A stretch of DNA of 64,000 nt from Saprospiraceae bacterium (GTDB taxonomy: Bacteria; Bacteroidota; Bacteroidia; Chitinophagales; Saprospiraceae): positions 62,001 through 126,000 of the forward strand of contig JANQQI010000109.1 in NCBI GenBank assembly GCA_028285085.1, given 5' to 3'. A program made the translations under genes and the position numbers. Numbering within the stretch: position 1 is the stretch's first letter; each line of letters opens with the position of its first letter. The notes beneath the pieces were generated by a model. That model was not told the DNA's origin. It saw nothing but the letters and a program-made list of their open reading frames with translations, and made no database searches. Below, one piece after another: positions 1 through 8,467 of the stretch.

Positions 1-896
1 GCTGGTAAGAGCGTAAGTCCAATAAAGAGTGTTATTCCCAAAGCGAGCCATAATTGGCGGTAAGTCAACTGGCGCCAATAGGCCGGTAAGTAATACACCA
101 CTAAGGGCCACAAAAAGAAACCACCGTAAAAAATAATCATGCCTGGCCGGATCATTAACTCCGGGAGCGACATGCCGGCAAAGAGTTGATTAGCGCCCAT
201 ATAATCACCGGAAAGCAGTCCAAGTGATTGCATCAAACCTAATGTTCCGTACAAGGCAATGGTTGATAACACGAAGGGTAAAAAAGAAGGCAAAAAACGT
301 TTGATCGCCCAATGATCACGCTGCCAGGCTGCCAGACCAAACGCCAGTGGAGCCAAGAGACCAAGCTGGCGAATTAGCGTAGCCAATACGGCCCACAGTG
401 TACCCCAAATAAGCCAACTGAGGTCCCTATCATGTAAAGCACACCAAAAACAATAAAAGGCCAACAGCAAAGTGACCAAGAATGGCACATCGGTCATAAA
501 GGAATAGGACAGGGAAAAATAGAATGGATTCGCAAGAAGGGTTCCGCTTGCCAAGAGTGCTAACCAAGGACCTTGATTTAGCTTGCGTAGCCAGCGAAAG
601 ATCACCATGCCGCCTACCAAGCCAAGAAAAATACTAGAACAACGCAGCACGGTAAAGGAGAACCCAAAAATTTTGCAGACGAACCCGCCCCAAAATACTT
701 GCGCCACCAATGACATCGCTTGCCATTCGTTGAATTGCAGGCGATTTTCTTCAGCTAGAAAACGAACCGCCTGGTGGTAGGACCAATCATCGTTGAGTGG
801 AAACTCTCCTCGGGGATCAACCAGAAAGGCAAGACCGATCCATAGCATGCTCAGCAGAAGATAAAAGCGTCCATCTGCCTCAAACCAGCTTTTCAT
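1..896 (-). CDS. Membrane glycosyltransferase, GT39/ArnT-like (partial)
   Basis: The reverse strand is open from an ATG at 896 to the window edge, about 298 codons, so the C-terminus is missing. The protein is very hydrophobic with several membrane segments. Its first extramembrane loop carries an NDDWSY motif near residue 36, which resembles the acidic loop motif of GT39/GT83 polyprenyl-phosphate-sugar transferases (PMT_2/ArnT superfamily). Those enzymes move a sugar from a lipid carrier onto a protein or lipid on the outer face of the inner membrane. It starts 23 bases after the stop of the 3-hydroxyanthranilate dioxygenase gene, so the two may share a transcript, although nothing links their functions. 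The family call rests on topology and the loop motif only; the substrate is unknown. Confidence 0.72.
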   Translation of the reverse strand, partial: MKSWFEADGRFYLLLSMLWIGLAFLVDPRGEFPLNDDWSYHQAVRFLAEENRLQFNEWQAMSLVAQVFWGGFVCKIFGFSFTVLRCSSIFLGLVGGMVIFRWLRKLNQGPWLALLASGTLLANPFYFSLSYSFMTDVPFLVTLLLAFYCFWCALHDRDLSWLIWGTLWAVLATLIRQLGLLAPLAFGLAAWQRDHWAIKRFLPSFLPFVLSTIALYGTLGLMQSLGLLSGDYMGANQLFAGMSLPELMIRPGMIIFYGGFFLWPLVVYYLPAYWRQLTYRQLWLALGITLFIGLTLLP

Positions 897-919
897 CCGC
901 TTAGTAAAGGCCGACAGTT

Positions 920-1438
920 TTAGACTTTTTCCATCACGGTTCCACAGCTATCGCAAGTACGCAAGCTTTCGGAATCCATAAAAGCATTCATAACGACCGG
1001 GAGCTGATTCACGATATCTTTCATTTCGAAAGTCGCTTCGTGGAGCTTATGATTGCAGTTTTCACAAAACCACATCAACTTATCTTCTTCGCCGTTACGG
1101 CGATAACGTTCAATCACCAATCCGATCGTATTTGCTGGACGTTGGGGAGAATGTGGAATCCGAGGTGGTAACAAAAACATATCACCTTCCCGAATCGTAA
1201 TGTCCTCAGGTCGGCCATCTTCGTTGATAATTTTTAGGGTAATATCACCTTCTAACTGGTAAAACAGTTCCTCACCATCTTCGTAATGATAATCTTTACG
1301 GCCATTCGGACCGCCGACTACCATGACGATATAATCATCATTTTCAAAATAAATCTGCTTGTTTCCTATCGGAGGTTTCAGCAAATGACGGTGTTCATCC
1401 ACCCACGCCTGAAGGTTAAAAGGTTTTGCAATGGCCAT
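920..1438 (-). CDS. nbaC: 3-hydroxyanthranilate 3,4-dioxygenase
   Basis: This cytosolic cupin dioxygenase opens the ring of 3-hydroxyanthranilate to 2-amino-3-carboxymuconate semialdehyde, the step that leads either to quinolinate/NAD or to tryptophan-ring breakdown. From the MAIAKPF start the protein is 172 residues, normal for the bacterial enzyme. It keeps the iron ligands His51, Glu57 and His96, the substrate residues Arg47, Arg100 and Glu110, and the rubredoxin-like C-terminal site Cys125/Cys128 and Cys162/Cys165. The frame extends 12 codons further up, but those residues (MLNLVLILN...) do not look like this family. It is divergent from the SDR gene at 1505, with a 66-base AT-rich gap that should hold both promoters. 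No exact TAnnTTTG element is seen there, only the near match TAATTTTA about 20 bases upstream. Kynureninase lies 23 kb away. Confidence 0.95.
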   Translation of the reverse strand: MAIAKPFNLQAWVDEHRHLLKPPIGNKQIYFENDDYIVMVVGGPNGRKDYHYEDGEELFYQLEGDITLKIINEDGRPEDITIREGDMFLLPPRIPHSPQRPANTIGLVIERYRRNGEEDKLMWFCENCNHKLHEATFEMKDIVNQLPVVMNAFMDSESLRTCDSCGTVMEKV

Positions 1439-1504
1439 AATTGAAATGTTTAAAATTAGAACTAAATTTAGCAATTATTTTGAGTATAAAAGCCTCCAAA
1501 AACA

Positions 1505-2290
1505 ATGGACTTAAACTTAAAAGGGAAAAATGCCCTGGTATGTGGTAGTAGCCGTGGAATTGGTAAAGCTGCCGCTATAGAACTCGCACTCTTGGGTGCT
1601 AATGTCACACTGGTCTCCCGTAATGGCGATCGCTTAGCAGCCGTCAAGCAGGAGTTGGATCATAGCCAAGGACAGCAACACGATTTTTTGGTAGCAGATT
1701 TCACGAATAGCACCGAATTACGTAAGCGTGTCGCCACTTTAGTAGCGACCAAAACCATTCATATTCTCATCAATAATACGGGTGGACCACCCGCCGGACC
1801 AATCACGAAAGCCCAACCTGAAGAGTTTGTGCAAGCATTCCATAATCATCTTATTTGTAGCCATTTGCTGATGCAAACGGTGTTAAAAGGGATGCAGCAA
1901 AGTGGTTATGGGCGGATGATCAATATTATTTCGACTTCTGTCAAGCAACCTCTTGACAATCTTGGTGTTTCAAATACCGTACGAGCAGCCATGGCAAATT
2001 GGGCAAAAACAACCGCTAATGAGGTTGGGCAATTTGGGATCACTGTCAACAATGTATTACCTGGTGCAACTGGCACCCAACGTTTACAAGAAATCATCGA
2101 TAATAAAGCAAATAAAACCGGGCAGAGTAGCGAAGAGGTGGCCGATAAAATGCGTGGTGCAATTCCCGCACAGCGTTTTGCCGAACCACACGAAGTCGCC
2201 GCAGCGGTAGCCTTTTTGGCTTCCCCCGCCGCAGCCTATATCAATGGCGTTAATCTGCCGGTTGACGGTGGCCGTACCCGATGTCTTTAA
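1505..2290 (+). CDS. SDR-family oxidoreductase with non-canonical active site
   Basis: A 261-residue Rossmann-fold protein, most like the FabG-related SDR subgroup. It has a cofactor motif CGSSRGIGKA near residue 14, an NNTGGP segment near residue 90 and the C-terminal INGVNLPVDGG signature. The catalytic YxxxK is not present: the aligned segment reads GVSNTVRAA, so the Tyr is replaced by Ser and the Lys by Arg. A Ser-Thr-Ser precedes it at the usual catalytic serine site. Such deviation is known for an SDR subgroup annotated as BKR-like, so this is probably a family trait rather than decay. It is the first gene of a seven-gene plus-strand run and is divergent from 3-hydroxyanthranilate dioxygenase. 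A link to kynurenine metabolism is only suggested by position. Substrate unknown. Confidence 0.85.
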   Translation: MDLNLKGKNALVCGSSRGIGKAAAIELALLGANVTLVSRNGDRLAAVKQELDHSQGQQHDFLVADFTNSTELRKRVATLVATKTIHILINNTGGPPAGPITKAQPEEFVQAFHNHLICSHLLMQTVLKGMQQSGYGRMINIISTSVKQPLDNLGVSNTVRAAMANWAKTTANEVGQFGITVNNVLPGATGTQRLQEIIDNKANKTGQSSEEVADKMRGAIPAQRFAEPHEVAAAVAFLASPAAAYINGVNLPVDGGRTRCL

Positions 2291-2308
2291 CCTTCAAATC
2301 CATTTGAT

Positions 2309-2791
2309 ATGCGTTATTCCCTTATGCTTTTCTCATTACTGCTGTTCGCCTGCGGCGGCGGCACTAGTAACAATCAATCCGACGAGGAACAAAAACTTCT
2401 ATCGGAGGCGGCTCAAATCCACGAAGAAGCCATCAAAGTTGAAAAAAATCTTCTACCACGATTACAGGAACTGCGCCAACGCGCTAATCAGATCCAAGTC
2501 GTAGGGCGCGAGTTGACGCCTGAGGAAATGAATTTCGTAAATGCGGTCAGTGCTTTGGAGCTACGCCACCAACAATGGTCCGAAAATCACGTCGAAGTAC
2601 CAGGACATGAACACCACGATCATGACCATCACGGTCACGATCATCACGGTCACGATCATAATCACGACCACGACCATGATCATGGTCCTGCCCTAGAATT
2701 AACGGCAGCGGATATGCTGCTCGTGCAGAAGGAATTCCGCGATTCTATATTGGCTATCCAGACCAGCCTGACCCAGTTAGAAAAGCAATAA
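2309..2791 (+). CDS. His-rich lipoprotein
   Basis: A 160-residue protein with a short lipoprotein signal ending in LLFAC, which puts the lipidated Cys at residue 15, followed by a Gly/Ser/Asn linker. Residues about 25-95 are charged and probably helical, possibly coiled coil. Residues about 100-128 are an uninterrupted His/Asp/Gly tract, followed by a last short helix. The His tract suggests binding of Zn, Ni, Cu or Co in the periplasm or on the outer membrane; this is inferred from composition only. It lies 18 bases after the SDR gene and 12 bases before methylmalonyl-CoA epimerase, so it is probably co-transcribed with them. I do not recognise a named family. Confidence 0.8.
   Translation: MRYSLMLFSLLLFACGGGTSNNQSDEEQKLLSEAAQIHEEAIKVEKNLLPRLQELRQRANQIQVVGRELTPEEMNFVNAVSALELRHQQWSENHVEVPGHEHHDHDHHGHDHHGHDHNHDHDHDHGPALELTAADMLLVQKEFRDSILAIQTSLTQLEKQ
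2609..2688 (+). repeat. CAY/GAY-rich microrepeat encoding the His/Asp tract
   Basis: Low-complexity sequence made of CAC/CAT and GAC/GAT codons. It includes a perfect 15-base tandem duplication (2627-2641 and 2642-2656). Slippage here would change the number of histidines without shifting the frame. Confidence 0.8.
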
Positions 2792-2803
2792 CTCAATTTG
2801 ACA

Positions 2804-3211
2804 ATGAAAAGAATTGAACATATCGGCATTGCCGTCAAAGACCTCGAAGCCGGAAATGAACTCTACGCTCGTCTCCTCGGCACTGAGCACTATAAAATCG
2901 AAGAGGTCGCCTCCGAACGCGTACGTACCTCTTTTTTCCGAGTCGGTGAAAATAAGATTGAACTACTGGAAGCCACTGAGTCGGACAGCCCTATCGCTAA
3001 GTATATCGAAAAGCGAGGTGAAGGCATTCATCATTTAGCTTTTGAAGTAGAAGATATTGAGGCTGAGATGCAACGTCTGGCTGCAGATGGCTTTCGCTTG
3101 CTCAACGAACGTCCTAAGCGAGGTGCCGATAATAAGCTCGTTTGTTTTGTCCATCCCAAAAGTGCCAACGGCGTTTTGATCGAACTCTGTCAAAGTATTC
3201 CCGAGCAATAA
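2804..3211 (+). CDS. mce: Methylmalonyl-CoA epimerase
   Basis: A 135-residue vicinal-oxygen-chelate (glyoxalase-fold) enzyme that interconverts (R)- and (S)-methylmalonyl-CoA between propionyl-CoA carboxylase and methylmalonyl-CoA mutase. The N-terminus IEHIGIAVKDLE, the mid motif GEGIHHLAFEVEDIE and the C-terminal VLIELCQ are typical of the family and supply the metal ligands His (near residue 6), His (near 76) and Glu (near 128). I used the ATG at 2804; a TTG two codons earlier is also in frame but the family starts here. The mutase and carboxylase are not in the window. The TSUP permease follows after three bases, so translation may be coupled. Confidence 0.95.
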   Translation: MKRIEHIGIAVKDLEAGNELYARLLGTEHYKIEEVASERVRTSFFRVGENKIELLEATESDSPIAKYIEKRGEGIHHLAFEVEDIEAEMQRLAADGFRLLNERPKRGADNKLVCFVHPKSANGVLIELCQSIPEQ

Positions 3212-3214
3212 AGT

Positions 3215-3973
3215 ATGGAATGGTCGCATTACTTCATTGCGATTGGAGGAGGCATTCTGGCTGGGATCCTCAATACCTTGGCAGGCAATGGCTCAGCCAT
3301 TACCTTGACCATTCTGATCGAAGTTTTACACCTCCCCGCCGATATAGCTAACGGTACTAATCGCGTGGGGATTCTTGCCCAAAGCATTACGGGGACGGCC
3401 GCTTTTTACAAAAATGGAAAGCTTAATCTAAAGCACAGTCGACCAATCGTCGTCCCAACGATTATTGGCGCGCTAATCGGTATTCTAGTTGCTATTTCGG
3501 TGAGTAGTGAACAGTTCCGCGCCGTTTTCCGCTTTCTGCTATTGTTTATGTTGTTTGTCATTTTGGTTAATCCCAAACGTTGGCTGCGCAAAACAGATAC
3601 TAGCCGGCCTGTCAATTATTGGCTTACTATTCCTTTTTTCCTACTGCTCGGCTTTTATGGTGGTTTTATTCAAATGGGAATGGGCGTTTTCTTTTTGGCC
3701 GCAATGGTGCTCGGCGCACGCTACAGTTTGACGGATGCTAATGTGGTAAAGGTGTTCGTAGTCGGCGCCTATACGATCTTGGCCGTAGCGATCTTTCACT
3801 GGCAAAATCTCATTGACTGGCGTATTGGATTGATTCTAGCGGTTGGACAGGCCATTGGCGCCTGGATCGCAGCTACCTTTGCGTCACGCTATAAACATGC
3901 TGATTTCTGGGCCTATATTTTGTTGGTCGGCGTGATTCTTTGGGCTTTAGCTCGTCTTTTTGAATTAGTTTGA
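3215..3973 (+). CDS. TSUP-family (TauE/SafE) permease
   Basis: A 252-residue integral membrane protein with about eight hydrophobic segments in two similar halves, as in the sulfite exporter TauE/SafE family. The first half carries GGGILAGILNTLAGNGSAIT, and the second repeats the pattern around GFYGGFIQMGMGVFFLAAMV. Members move sulfur-containing or organic anions across the inner membrane; the substrate here cannot be predicted. It lies between methylmalonyl-CoA epimerase (three bases) and an ABM-like gene (nine bases), so it belongs to the same run. Confidence 0.9.
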   Translation: MEWSHYFIAIGGGILAGILNTLAGNGSAITLTILIEVLHLPADIANGTNRVGILAQSITGTAAFYKNGKLNLKHSRPIVVPTIIGALIGILVAISVSSEQFRAVFRFLLLFMLFVILVNPKRWLRKTDTSRPVNYWLTIPFFLLLGFYGGFIQMGMGVFFLAAMVLGARYSLTDANVVKVFVVGAYTILAVAIFHWQNLIDWRIGLILAVGQAIGAWIAATFASRYKHADFWAYILLVGVILWALARLFELV

Positions 3974-3982
3974 GTTTGAAAA

Positions 3983-4264
3983 ATGATTTTAGTAATAGTT
4001 GAACATTTCCTTTCTCCTGCCGGAAAAGCTTATTTCCCAGAATGGGTAGTAGAGACGCGACAGATCTTGCAGCATTTTGATGGTTTTATAAAATTGGAGA
4101 TGATTCGTTCAATTTCTAATAAAGAAGGGACCTTTCTGATGTTACAATTCAAGGATATGGAACGCCTACATCACTGGGCGAGTAGTTTCGAACATAATCA
4201 AATGTTGGAAAAACTGGCGCCGTTCCGGCTTCACAAGCAACAGAGTAGTATCTTTGAAATCTGA
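3983..4264 (+). CDS. ABM-like ferredoxin-fold protein
   Basis: A 93-residue protein matching the antibiotic-biosynthesis-monooxygenase (dimeric alpha-beta barrel) pattern: a first strand ILVIVEHFLSP, a helix, a strand with GFIKLEMIRS, then FLMLQFKDMERLHHWASS and a C-terminal HNQMLEKLAPF helix. Members range from quinol oxygenases to haem-degrading or sensor proteins, so no reaction is assigned. Its TGA overlaps the ATG of the helicase gene by one base, a sign of translational coupling. Confidence 0.72.
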   Translation: MILVIVEHFLSPAGKAYFPEWVVETRQILQHFDGFIKLEMIRSISNKEGTFLMLQFKDMERLHHWASSFEHNQMLEKLAPFRLHKQQSSIFEI

Positions 4265-7200
4265 TGTCAAGTACCAAGGATTCCAACAAAAATATCAGCA
4301 CTTACAATACGACCTTTGCCGAGGCCCTCGCGCAACTCAATCCCGCGCAAAAAACTGCCGTTGAGCAAATTGAAGGTCCCGTGATGGTCATTGCCGGGCC
4401 GGGTACAGGTAAAACCCATATTCTAGCTGCCCGAATTGGACGTATCTTAAGTGAAACTGATACCTTGGCAAATAGCATCCTTTGCCTAACCTTTACCGAT
4501 GCAGGCGTCCATGCGATGCGTGAGCGTTTGCTCGAATTTATCGGCCCGGAGGCACACCGGGTGCATATTTATACCTTCCATTCTTTTTGCAATAGTGTCA
4601 TTCAAGAAAATCTTGAGCTATTTGGTCGGCACGATCTGGAACCGCTCAGTGAGTTGGAACGCGTAGAGTTGATCCGCGAGTTAATTGATGGCCTCCCCAC
4701 CGCTCATCCCCTAAAAAGTCGGCGTAGTGATCGCTATTTTTACGAACGGCATCTACACGATCTTTTCCAAAGAATGAAGGCAGAAGACTGGTCGGTCCAA
4801 TTCGTCCAAAAGCGTATTCAGGGTTATCTGCAAAGTTTATCCGAGCGCCCCGATTTTCGCTACCAACGTAATACCAAAACACACCAAAAAGGTGATCTCA
4901 AAGCATGGAAAGTTGAAGAGGCCACCTTGAAGATGGAGCGATTACAGGCCGCAACCGATCTTTTCCCGGAATACGAAAAACTCATGCGCAAGAATCGGCG
5001 CTATGACTTCGCCGATATGATTCTGTGGGTGCTCCGCGCTTTCGAGCAAAACGAAGCCTTGCTACGCAACTACCAAGAGCGTTATCTTTATTTTTTGGTT
5101 GATGAATATCAGGATACCAACGGGAGTCAAAATCACATCCTCCAACAACTCATTACGTATTGGGAGCAGCCTAATATCTTCATAGTTGGTGATGACGATC
5201 AGTCAATTTTTGAATTCCAAGGGGCACGACTTCGTAATTTAACGGACTTCTATAGCACCCATGAGGAAGAGTTAACACTCGTAATGCTCGATCATAATTA
5301 TCGTTCTAATCAGCCCATTTTGGATGCGGCCAAATTATTGATCGATCAAAACCAAAAGCGTATTACCCGGCTACTGCCGGGCCTCGACAAACAACTCCAA
5401 GCTCGACACCCCGACTTTGCCAGCTCAATAGTGCTGCCCAAAATATTATCCTTCGAAAATCGTATCCAGGAGGAAGTCGAACTGGTCCGTCAAATCGAAC
5501 AGCTCCAAGCAGACGGACAAGCTCTCAACGAAGTCGCCGTCATCTACGCTAGACACCGACAGGCTCGTAATTTGATTTCTTTGTTAGATAAAAAAGGGAT
5601 TCCTTACAATACCCGTCGGCAGGTCAACATTCTGGATATTCCCTTGATCCAGCATTTACGCCAATTGCTGCGCTACCTACAGCTGGAAAATCATCGGCCT
5701 TACAGTGGTGAGCATCTGTTATTTCAAATTTTACACTTTGAATTTCTGGGGATCGACATTGATGATTTAGCTATACTCAGTTTTCATATCGGAGAGCAAC
5801 CACTCCCCGACCGGCCTTCCTGGCGAGATATTATTAGCCGCCCGGCACTGAGACGTGCACTCACGCTCAATCAACCAAAACCGTTAGAGCAATTTGCCCG
5901 GCACCTGCGACAGTTTATCGCAGACACCAGCAATTTGGCTTTGGTACACTTGATTGAAAAAGTAATCAATCGCAGTGGGCTTCTACACTTCGTACTGGAG
6001 CAAGCCGATAAAGCTTGGTTGCTACAAGTCTTGCATACCTTCCTCGCTTTTGCGAAAAAGGAAGCGGACAAACAACCTCGTCTTAGTTTAGGCCGGCTAC
6101 TGCAGATACTCGATAATATGGACGCCAATCGTCTGCGTATTTCCTTACAAAAGACAACGACTGCTCGCGATGGCGTCAACCTGTTGACTGCGCATAGTTC
6201 AAAAGGCTTAGAATTTCGCTATGTATTCATTATCGATGCGGTGAAAGACCAATGGGAAAGCAGTGGTCGCCGTTTGACAGGTAGTCGCTTTACTTTTCCG
6301 GATACACTGACCTTTTCCGGGGAAGAAGATGCCCAGGAAGCGCGCCGCCGATTGTTTTACGTAGCAATGACTCGGGCACGCACGCATCTGCAAATTTCTT
6401 ATGCTCAGATGGACGAGCGGAATAAATTATTGGAGCATAGTACCTTCGTTGATGAGCTACTTCGACATCCTAAATTATCTGTTGAAGCGGCCACTGCACC
6501 CGCAGAAGCTTTGGCTGATGCTCAATATCTCCAGCTTTTAGAATTGCAAAAACCAGTATTACCCGCTCAGGAATGGGATCGCATTGAAGCCTTGCTGGAA
6601 GGTTTTGTGCTGAGCATTTCCAGCCTAAATCGTTTTTTACGCTGCCCACTAAGTTTCTATTACGAGAATGTACTGAAAATCCCTTCCGTACAGAGCGAAG
6701 CGGCTTCTTACGGCATTGCGATGCACCACGCTATGCGTCGGGTTTTTGAAAAAATGAAACTCAATCGCCCCCGCCGTTTTCCTGGAATTCGTGAATTTAT
6801 AGGATTCTTTGAAGATGAAATGCACCGCCTGCGTAGCTACTTTGGCGATTCTGAATTTGAGCGGCGACTAGAAAGTGGGCGATTGCACCTACGTCGTTAT
6901 TACCAGCTTTACCGAAAAACCTGGCCGCGGAGTGTACAGACGGAATTTAGTGTTCGTCACGTCGAGTTGGAGGGGGTTCCGCTCACTGGCACCATTGATT
7001 TCCTTGATCTTTCCGATGAGCAAGTTATTCATATTATCGATTATAAAACGGGATCAACCAGTAATCGAAAATTATCCCGCCCCACTCCTGCTAACCCGCT
7101 AGGTGGTAATTACTGGCGGCAATTGGTATTCTATAAAATCCTGTACGAATTGATGCAGCCCGTTGGTAAACGAGTTGCCAGCGCAGCTATTTCCTATCTC

Positions 7201-7422
7201 GAACCTGACGCAAAAGGAGATTACCCCATGCGAGCTATTACCTTCCAGCCCGGAGAGGTACAACAGGTCCGACAAATCATCGTTGATAGTTATAAAAAAA
7301 TACGTCGGCACGAATTTTACGAGGGTTGCGGTGAAAGTAGCTGTCAGTGGTGCCAGTTTGTCCGACAACGTAGTACTTTAAACTCCTTAGTAGATCGTGA
7401 AGCGGAAGCTTTTGACGACTAA
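4264..7422 (+). CDS. UvrD/Rep-type helicase with C-terminal RecB-like nuclease
   Basis: A 1052-residue fused helicase-nuclease of superfamily 1A. Motifs in order: Q-motif LNPAQKTAVEQ (about residue 25), Walker A GPGTGKT (about 45), Walker B VDEYQDTN, GDDDQSIFEFQGA, the Arg-bearing NYRSN, LLTAHSSKGLEF and the final FYVAMTRART. After about residue 780 comes a PD-(D/E)xK nuclease with MHHAM, GTIDFLD and IDYKTG. Cys794 plus Cys1022, Cys1027 and Cys1030 (C-x4-C-x2-C) could hold an Fe-S cluster as in AddB and Cas4. The likely role is DNA-end processing or recombinational repair in the cytosol. It resembles an AddA-like protein carrying its own nuclease; no AddB partner is nearby. It overlaps the ABM gene by one base. 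Confidence 0.9.
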   Translation: MSSTKDSNKNISTYNTTFAEALAQLNPAQKTAVEQIEGPVMVIAGPGTGKTHILAARIGRILSETDTLANSILCLTFTDAGVHAMRERLLEFIGPEAHRVHIYTFHSFCNSVIQENLELFGRHDLEPLSELERVELIRELIDGLPTAHPLKSRRSDRYFYERHLHDLFQRMKAEDWSVQFVQKRIQGYLQSLSERPDFRYQRNTKTHQKGDLKAWKVEEATLKMERLQAATDLFPEYEKLMRKNRRYDFADMILWVLRAFEQNEALLRNYQERYLYFLVDEYQDTNGSQNHILQQLITYWEQPNIFIVGDDDQSIFEFQGARLRNLTDFYSTHEEELTLVMLDHNYRSNQPILDAAKLLIDQNQKRITRLLPGLDKQLQARHPDFASSIVLPKILSFENRIQEEVELVRQIEQLQADGQALNEVAVIYARHRQARNLISLLDKKGIPYNTRRQVNILDIPLIQHLRQLLRYLQLENHRPYSGEHLLFQILHFEFLGIDIDDLAILSFHIGEQPLPDRPSWRDIISRPALRRALTLNQPKPLEQFARHLRQFIADTSNLALVHLIEKVINRSGLLHFVLEQADKAWLLQVLHTFLAFAKKEADKQPRLSLGRLLQILDNMDANRLRISLQKTTTARDGVNLLTAHSSKGLEFRYVFIIDAVKDQWESSGRRLTGSRFTFPDTLTFSGEEDAQEARRRLFYVAMTRARTHLQISYAQMDERNKLLEHSTFVDELLRHPKLSVEAATAPAEALADAQYLQLLELQKPVLPAQEWDRIEALLEGFVLSISSLNRFLRCPLSFYYENVLKIPSVQSEAASYGIAMHHAMRRVFEKMKLNRPRRFPGIREFIGFFEDEMHRLRSYFGDSEFERRLESGRLHLRRYYQLYRKTWPRSVQTEFSVRHVELEGVPLTGTIDFLDLSDEQVIHIIDYKTGSTSNRKLSRPTPANPLGGNYWRQLVFYKILYELMQPVGKRVASAAISYLEPDAKGDYPMRAITFQPGEVQQVRQIIVDSYKKIRRHEFYEGCGESSCQWCQFVRQRSTLNSLVDREAEAFDD

Positions 7423-7457
7423 TCCCTAAGCTAACCTCGAAACTATATCTTTGAATC

Positions 7458-8060
7458 ATGAGTCAAAAGAAAACCAATCAAAAATCAAAGCGCAAAAAAA
7501 TGGGATCACCTTGGCGACAACGCCTTGTCACTTTTGGTGTTTTTGGACTGGTCCTACTTTTTTTAATTAGCATGTTCTTTTCAACTCCCGGCACTTTTTC
7601 ATCGCGCGACAACGGTGATAATAATCGAACCAGTAGTACTTCATCAACAAATACTAGCGCTACCTCTACGGCGCCTTCCGAGCCGCAATTCGTTGTAGAA
7701 GGGCAGCTCGCTTTTGTGCGGAATGATAGTATTCTTACTGAACTGGAAATCGAAATTGTAGATACGCCCGATCAAATCGAACAGGGGGTAATGTTTCGCC
7801 GCAGCATGCTCCCCAATCGAGGGATGCTATTCATCTTCCCGGAAGAACGACCGCGTTCATTCTGGATGAAAAATTGCTATTTCCCCCTCGATATGATCTT
7901 TGTGGGTAGCAATCGACAAATTGTATCCATTCAACGCAATACTGTACCTTTTTCAGAAGCATCGGTTCCCAGTGGAGTCCCAGCGCAGTATGTCGTAGAA
8001 GTAAATGGCGGATTTGCAGAAGCTTATGGCTTACAAGTAGGTGACCTGATTAGTTTCTAA
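7458..8060 (+). CDS. DUF192-family protein, membrane anchored
   Basis: A 200-residue protein with a basic N-terminus, one membrane segment (about 26-42), a Ser/Thr/Asn-rich linker (about 50-75) and a DUF192 domain. The domain shows LEIEIVDTPDQIEQGVMFR, then MLFIFPEE, then SFWMKNCYFPLDMIFV and a final VEVNGGFAEAYGLQVGD. The family is small, usually periplasmic, and of unproven function. It follows the helicase by 35 bases and ends the plus-strand run. Its stop overlaps the stop of the convergent HIT gene by four bases, leaving no room for a separate terminator. Confidence 0.9.
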   Translation: MSQKKTNQKSKRKKMGSPWRQRLVTFGVFGLVLLFLISMFFSTPGTFSSRDNGDNNRTSSTSSTNTSATSTAPSEPQFVVEGQLAFVRNDSILTELEIEIVDTPDQIEQGVMFRRSMLPNRGMLFIFPEERPRSFWMKNCYFPLDMIFVGSNRQIVSIQRNTVPFSEASVPSGVPAQYVVEVNGGFAEAYGLQVGDLISF

Positions 8061-8458
8061 AGCTGATCGTAGGCCGTACGGATTCGAGTGGCCATATCAG
8101 CCAACTCTTCAGTATTACGCGACAGTTTTGGCCGCGCAAAATTCAAATCCTGAACGCTATTGATGGGGATAAGGTGAACGTGAGCGTGTGGCACCTCTAG
8201 CCCGATCACAGAGATGCCAATTCTTTCACAGGGAACAATCTGCTCAATGGCTTTACCCACATTTCGGGCGAAGGGTAATAAGCCCGCCAGAAGAGATTCT
8301 TCTAAATCAAAAATATAATCCACTTCTTGTTTGGGGATGACCAGCGTATGGCCATCCGCCAATGGGGAAATATCTAGAAAGGCCAGATAATGATCTGATT
8401 CAGCTATTTTATGACAGGGAATCTCACCTTGTACAATTCGAGTAAAAATACTGGCCAT
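8057..8458 (-). CDS. HIT-family nucleotide hydrolase
   Basis: A 133-residue HIT protein of the Hint/HinT branch. It begins with SIFTRIVQGEIPCHKI and ends with the diagnostic HAHVHLIPIN histidine triad near residue 97, whose middle His is the nucleophile for nucleoside phosphoramidate or dinucleotide hydrolysis. It starts nine bases after the end of greA and is probably co-transcribed with it, a pairing common in Bacteroidota. Confidence 0.95.
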   Translation of the reverse strand: MASIFTRIVQGEIPCHKIAESDHYLAFLDISPLADGHTLVIPKQEVDYIFDLEESLLAGLLPFARNVGKAIEQIVPCERIGISVIGLEVPHAHVHLIPINSVQDLNFARPKLSRNTEELADMATRIRTAYDQL

Positions 8459-8467
8459 GATAGGGAT

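Noticed and set aside
7446..7453. TATCTTTG, an exact -7 element match just before the DUF192 gene
   Set aside because: It lies only four bases before the ATG, so transcription would begin inside the gene; a chance match within a co-transcribed run is likelier.
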